Shown here one piece after another: positions 60,534-64,000 of a stretch of DNA of 64,000 nt. The DNA is from DASRDZ01 sp035569495 (GTDB lineage Bacteria; Chloroflexota; Dormibacteria; Aeolococcales; Aeolococcaceae). Numbering within the stretch: the first letter of the stretch is position 1; the number at the start of each line of letters is the position of its first letter. A program made the translations under genes and the position numbers. Location: positions 1 through 64,000 of the forward strand of contig DATMMX010000039.1 of assembly GCA_035569495.1 (NCBI GenBank), written 5' to 3'. The notes below the pieces were generated by a model. It had not been told where the DNA came from. It ran no database searches and saw only the letters and a program-made list of their open reading frames with translations.

Positions 60534-62765
60534 ATGCGACGTCTCGTGCTGTTCTCCGCCGCCCTTCCCATCGCGGCGCTGTGCGCCGTGCCGGGCTCGC
60601 CTCTGTCCACCCACGCCGGGACGCCGCCCCAGCTCGGCCTCAGCGGCCAGTACGTCGAACACCTCCAGGGTGGCAACAACTCCCCCGCCGCCTACGGCAC
60701 CGCGCCGCAGGCGTTCGCGGGCGTGGCCGTCGGCGACGTGCTCGGCAACGGCGGCAAGGCCGTCGCCGCCGCCTTCCCCGACGGCAACGTGGTGCTGCTC
60801 AACAGCGGCCTGGGCCTGCTCAACGGCGCCTGGCCGCGCTCCGCGGGCCCCGGCCCGGTGCACGCCGCGCCGACCCTCGCCGACCTGACCGGCGACGGCC
60901 ACCTCCAGGTGATCACCACCAGCGAGTCCGGCAACGTCAACGTCTGGAACGCCGACGGCACCAACTACCCCGGCTGGCCACAGACCTCGCACCCGCTGGC
61001 CTCGAACTTCCCCAAGGGCTTCTTCGGCGGCGTCGCCGTCGGTGACCTCTACGGCAACGGTGGCAAGGAATTGGTCTCGGGAAGCTGGGACCACACGCTC
61101 TACGCGTGGGACCGCAACGGCAACATCCTGCCCAACTTCCCCATCAACCTCTTCGACACCATCTGGGACACGCCCGCCCTGGCCGACCTCGAACACCTCG
61201 GCCAGATGGACATCGTCATCGGCTCCGACTCCAGCGGCGGCTCCACCGAGCCCTACCCGCCGGGCGGCGTCTACTGGTCGTTCCGCCCCAACGGCGGGCG
61301 GCTGCCCTTCACCCAGCTCATCGACCAGTCGCCGTGGGCCTCGCCGGCCATCGGAGATCTGGCCAACAACCGCAGCAACACCGTGGTCGGCGGCACCGGC
61401 ATCTTCTACAACGACCCCGCCGGCCACTACGTCGACGCGTGGGGCGAGGGCGGCTCGCACTGGCGGGCAGGCACCGGCGGCCGCAACTTCGCCTCGCCGG
61501 CGATCGGCCACCTGCAGGGCCCGCCCGGCGCCAAGGACGTGGTCGAGACCAGCATCGACGGCGGCGTCTACGTCTTCGACGCCAACGGCAACCTGCTCTG
61601 GAACCGCAACCCCGGCATGGGCTCGCTGTTCGGCTCGCCGATCATCGCCCCGGTCGACGGCACCGGCAACAACGGCGTCTGGATCGGCGCCGGCCAGCAC
61701 CTGATCGCCTACGACCTCTTCGGCAACGTGGTCTCGGACACCATCCTCCCCGGCGTGACCTGGAGCAACCCCACGGTGGCCAGCCTCGACGGCCGGACAC
61801 TGCAGGTGATCATCACCTCGCAGGGCACCAGCGCCGGCCCGCAGGCCGAGAACACCTGGGTGGTCAGCTCGTACAACATCCCCGGCAGCAGCGCCGGCAT
61901 GCTCGACCCGCACAACAAGCTGCAGTGGCCGACCTTCCACTACGACATGCAGCGCACCGGCAACCAGCTCGGCAAGATCGGCCCGCCCCCGCCGCCCCCG
62001 CCGGGCCACCCCGGCTACTGGATGACCGCGTCGGACGGCGGCATCTTCACCTTCGGCGCGGTGCCCTACTACGGCTCGATGGGCGGGATCCCGCTGAACA
62101 AACCGGTGGTCGGCATGGCCCGAACGCGCGACGGCGGCGGCTACTGGGAGGTGGCCACCGACGGTGGCATCTTCACCTTCGGCGACGCCGCCTTCCACGG
62201 CTCGACGGGCGGGCATCCGCTCAACCAGCCGATCGTGGGCATGGCCCAGACGCCCGGCGGCAACGGCTACTGGCTGGTGGCCTCGGACGGCGGCATCTTC
62301 CCGTTCGGTGACGCCGGCGGCTTCGGGTCGCACGGCGGCTCGCCGCTGAACCAGCCGATCGTCGGCATGGCGCCGACGCCGAGCGGCAACGGCTACTGGC
62401 TGGTCGCCTCGGACGGCGGCATCTTCCCCTACGGTGACGCCGGTGGCTACGGGTCGCACGGCGGCTCGCCGCTGAACCAGCCGATCGTCGGCATGGCGGC
62501 GACGCCGACCGGACACGGGTACTGGCTGGTCGCCTCCGACGGCGGCATCTTCCCCTACGGCGACGCGGGCGGCTTCGGGTCGCACGGCGGCTCGCCGCTG
62601 AACAAGCCGATCGTCGGCATGGCCCCGTCGCCGCTGGGCCACGGCTACTGGCTGGTGGCCTCGGACGGCGGCATCTTCCCCTACGGCGACGCGCCCCAGG
62701 GCCTCGGCTCGGCGGGCGGCATCCGCCTCGCCCAGCCCATCGTGGGCATGGCCGGCTGGGGCTGA
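60534..62765 (+). CDS. Secreted beta-propeller protein with GYWLVASDGG repeats
   Basis: 743 residues from ATG 60534. Signal peptide, an FG-GAP/PQQ-like propeller (about 30-470: GVAVGDVLGNGGKAVAAAF, PTLADLTGDGHLQVIT, GVAVGDLYGNGGKELVSGSWDHTLYAWD), a Pro-rich link PPPPPPPGHPG, then six 42-residue repeats from about 493 beginning GYWxxAxDGGIF and ending in PLNxPxVGMA, seen in many secreted actinobacterial and Dormibacterota proteins. The repeats are near-identical in DNA (period 126 bases). No enzyme motif; likely cell-surface or matrix binding. Confidence 0.88.
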   Translation: MRRLVLFSAALPIAALCAVPGSPLSTHAGTPPQLGLSGQYVEHLQGGNNSPAAYGTAPQAFAGVAVGDVLGNGGKAVAAAFPDGNVVLLNSGLGLLNGAWPRSAGPGPVHAAPTLADLTGDGHLQVITTSESGNVNVWNADGTNYPGWPQTSHPLASNFPKGFFGGVAVGDLYGNGGKELVSGSWDHTLYAWDRNGNILPNFPINLFDTIWDTPALADLEHLGQMDIVIGSDSSGGSTEPYPPGGVYWSFRPNGGRLPFTQLIDQSPWASPAIGDLANNRSNTVVGGTGIFYNDPAGHYVDAWGEGGSHWRAGTGGRNFASPAIGHLQGPPGAKDVVETSIDGGVYVFDANGNLLWNRNPGMGSLFGSPIIAPVDGTGNNGVWIGAGQHLIAYDLFGNVVSDTILPGVTWSNPTVASLDGRTLQVIITSQGTSAGPQAENTWVVSSYNIPGSSAGMLDPHNKLQWPTFHYDMQRTGNQLGKIGPPPPPPPGHPGYWMTASDGGIFTFGAVPYYGSMGGIPLNKPVVGMARTRDGGGYWEVATDGGIFTFGDAAFHGSTGGHPLNQPIVGMAQTPGGNGYWLVASDGGIFPFGDAGGFGSHGGSPLNQPIVGMAPTPSGNGYWLVASDGGIFPYGDAGGYGSHGGSPLNQPIVGMAATPTGHGYWLVASDGGIFPYGDAGGFGSHGGSPLNKPIVGMAPSPLGHGYWLVASDGGIFPYGDAPQGLGSAGGIRLAQPIVGMAGWG
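62013..62760 (+). repeat. Six tandem 126-base repeats inside the secreted propeller gene
   Basis: GGCTACTGG recurs at 62013, 62139, 62265, 62391, 62517 and 62643, exactly 126 bases apart. Units 3-6 are the most alike; unit 1 differs most. Copy number is likely to vary by recombination. Confidence 0.8.
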
Positions 62766-62773
62766 GTTCGTCC

Positions 62774-63724
62774 TTGGACGTGCGCGGTGAGTGCGCGCGT
62801 GTGACGCCGGCGGCGTCGCACGTGCGCCTCTCCGACGCGTCGCTGGAGGCGCTGGCGGTGGAGCTCGCCGCGGCGCCCGCCCCGCCCGCCTGGGGCTGGC
62901 CGCACCTGACCGCCGCCGAGGTGGGCGCTGAGGCGGCCGCATCGTGGACGCTGCTGCTCAGCGCGTTGAACTTCTGCTTCTGGCAGGACGAGCCGCGCTG
63001 GCGGGTCTCGGGCTTCGACGGGTACATGGCCCTGGCCCACGCACTGCGCCGCGCGTGGGACGGCGGCGACGCGCGCGTGGCCGATCCGGCCGCGTGGGCA
63101 TCGTGGTCGGTGGCCGACCTCGCCGCCGTGCTTCGTGGCGACCCCGGCGGACCGGCGGCGCCGCCGATGCTCGCCGAGCGGCATGCTGTCGCCGCGGAGC
63201 TGGGCGGGTGGCTGCACGATGCGTTCGACGGCTCCGGCCTCGCCGCGGCCGGCGCCGCGGGCTCCGCCTTCGAGTTCGCGCAGACCCTGGCATCAACGCT
63301 CCGCCTCTTCCGCGACGTCGCCGAGTATCGCGGCCGGCGCGTCCCGCTGCTCAAGCGGGCACAGATCGCCGCCCACGATTGCGGTGCGGCGCTCGGCGGC
63401 TCATGCCCGCCCGGCCTGCGCGACCGCTCCGGCCTGACCGCCTTCGCCGACTACAAGCTGCCCCAGGTGCTGCGCGCCGCGGGTGCCTTCGAGTATTCGC
63501 CAACTCTGGCTGCAACCGTCGACGCCCGGGTCGAGCTGGCGCCCGGCGGCGAGGACGAGGTGGAGATCCGCTGCGCCACCGTGGTCGCCGTCGACCGCCT
63601 GGTCACCCTGCTGCACACGGCAGGGCGTGATCTCGACGCGCCCGAGGTCGACGCCCTGCTCTGGTGGCGCGGCCAGGGCCTGCGCGCCCGGCCCTACCAC
63701 CGCGTCAGGACGATCTGGTACTAG
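62774..63724 (+). CDS. Queuosine salvage protein (QNG1-like queuosine 5'-phosphate N-glycosylase family)
   Basis: 316 residues from TTG 62774; GTG 62780 is an alternative. Family marks: FCFWQDEPRWRVSGFDGYMALAHALRRAW, PMLAERHAVAAELGGWLHDAFDGS, LFRDVAEYRGRRVPLLKRAQIAAHD (FRD and KRAQ), LTAFADYKLPQVLRAAGAFEYSPTL and EVEIRCATVVAVDRL, with the closing RPYHRVRTIWY. Releases queuine from queuosine-5'-phosphate so that the base can be reused for tRNA. Stop overlaps that of the convergent HAD gene by 2 bases. Confidence 0.88.
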   Translation: MDVRGECARVTPAASHVRLSDASLEALAVELAAAPAPPAWGWPHLTAAEVGAEAAASWTLLLSALNFCFWQDEPRWRVSGFDGYMALAHALRRAWDGGDARVADPAAWASWSVADLAAVLRGDPGGPAAPPMLAERHAVAAELGGWLHDAFDGSGLAAAGAAGSAFEFAQTLASTLRLFRDVAEYRGRRVPLLKRAQIAAHDCGAALGGSCPPGLRDRSGLTAFADYKLPQVLRAAGAFEYSPTLAATVDARVELAPGGEDEVEIRCATVVAVDRLVTLLHTAGRDLDAPEVDALLWWRGQGLRARPYHRVRTIWY

Positions 63725-64000
63725 GGCGCGTCGCTCAGCTTCTCGCGAGGGCGCAGGCGGGTGGCGACGTCGGCCATGGCCAGCATCTCGGTGTCGCCGT
63801 CGCTGTCGCCGTAGGCCCAGAGGTGGACGGGAGCGGCGCCGAGCCAGTCGCGGAGGAGGCGCTCCTTGACCGGGCCGCGCACGTTGTCGCGGAAGATGCG
63901 GCCGGTGAGGCGGCCGCGGCGGTCGACCTCCAGCTTGGTGGCGATCACCCCGGCGCAGCCGAGCAGGCGGGCGACGGCGCCCAGGTAAAGCTCGGGGGAG
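63721..64000 (-). CDS. HAD-IB (SerB-like) phosphatase, C-terminal part (cut by window edge)
   Basis: The visible 92 residues run PELYLGAVARLLGCAGVIATKLEV ... GPVKERLLRDWL ... LWAYGDSDGDTEMLAMAD, where the K of GPVKERL and the D of GDSDGD are the motif II/III Lys and motif IV metal Asp of the PSPase-like HAD-IB family. The DxDxT nucleophile lies beyond the window. Acts on a phosphomonoester such as a phosphoserine- or lysophosphatidate-like compound. Confidence 0.85.
   Translation of the reverse strand, partial: SPELYLGAVARLLGCAGVIATKLEVDRRGRLTGRIFRDNVRGPVKERLLRDWLGAAPVHLWAYGDSDGDTEMLAMADVATRLRPREKLSDAP

Noticed and set aside
62013..62760. Tandem repeats as a CRISPR array
   Set aside because: Units are 126 bases, contiguous and in frame within a secreted protein; there are no spacers.

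Overview
The window is GC-rich bacterial chromosome with tightly packed genes, many 4-bp start/stop overlaps (ATGA or GTGA) and frequent GTG and TTG starts. Gene content (F420-type luciferase-like oxidoreductase, Mca/MshB-like PIG-L deacetylases, fused universal stress/PCP-reductase protein, cytochrome b plus Rieske plus CydA-like genes, TadE/TadG pilus genes, secreted repeats of the GYWLVASDGG type) suggests an uncultured soil lineage of the Chloroflexota/Candidatus Dormibacterota side, or less likely a deep actinobacterium. This placement is inference; no rRNA or tRNA gene was seen.

Layout. 1-1677: fatty acyl-CoA operon on the minus strand (SCP2 protein, two hot-dog dehydratase subunits, acyl-CoA dehydrogenase cut by the window edge) behind a near-consensus promoter. 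1809-3837: luciferase-like oxidoreductase and a toxin-antitoxin pair (RHH antitoxin, PemK/MazF-like toxin). 3847-6561: four overlapping genes (PIG-L deacetylase, asparaginase-like protein, lipoprotein, MobA-like protein). 7001-18126: the outstanding region, an apparent twelve-gene minus-strand operon that starts with a universal stress protein fused to five PCP-reductase domains, continues with two CydA-like subunits around a small membrane protein, Rieske protein and cytochrome b, and ends with a small protein, a stand-alone receiver domain, an ABC exporter, a lipoprotein and an unknown protein. It looks like a composite quinol-oxidising, oxygen-reducing complex with its own accessory genes. 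18422-25208: LysM/CHAP cell-wall protein, thioesterase, DtxR-type regulator, a hybrid histidine kinase/response regulator pair, a YbjN-like protein and electron transfer flavoprotein.

25209-38003: a duplicated hairpin-rich repeat, a second toxin-antitoxin pair, an M23 peptidase, cyclophilin, Mca-like deacetylase, thiolase, DAHP synthase with a fused chorismate mutase-like domain behind a leader-peptide attenuator, a PfkB kinase, a nickel/cobalt transporter behind a Fur-family (Nur-like) box, a large uncharacterised protein and two genes that may be immunity genes. 38091-45932: one 2613-residue secreted RHS protein with a PD-(D/E)XK nuclease-like tip. 46145-64000: ABC-F protein, acetyltransferase, HPRT, DMT exporter, a TadE/TadG/TIG surface cluster with a structured leader, glycerophosphodiesterase, rhodanese, glutamate-type dehydrogenase, a zinc ribbon plus pseudokinase pair, a secreted propeller/repeat protein, a queuosine-salvage protein and a partial HAD phosphatase.

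A theme across the window is leaderless transcription: at fifteen transcription-unit starts a TANNNT -10 hexamer ends only 6 to 11 bases before the start codon, leaving no room for a ribosome binding site. Genes that do have a leader (SCP2, etfB, rhodanese, the nickel transporter, TadE, LysM/CHAP) are the ones where a Shine-Dalgarno sequence, operator or RNA structure can be seen.
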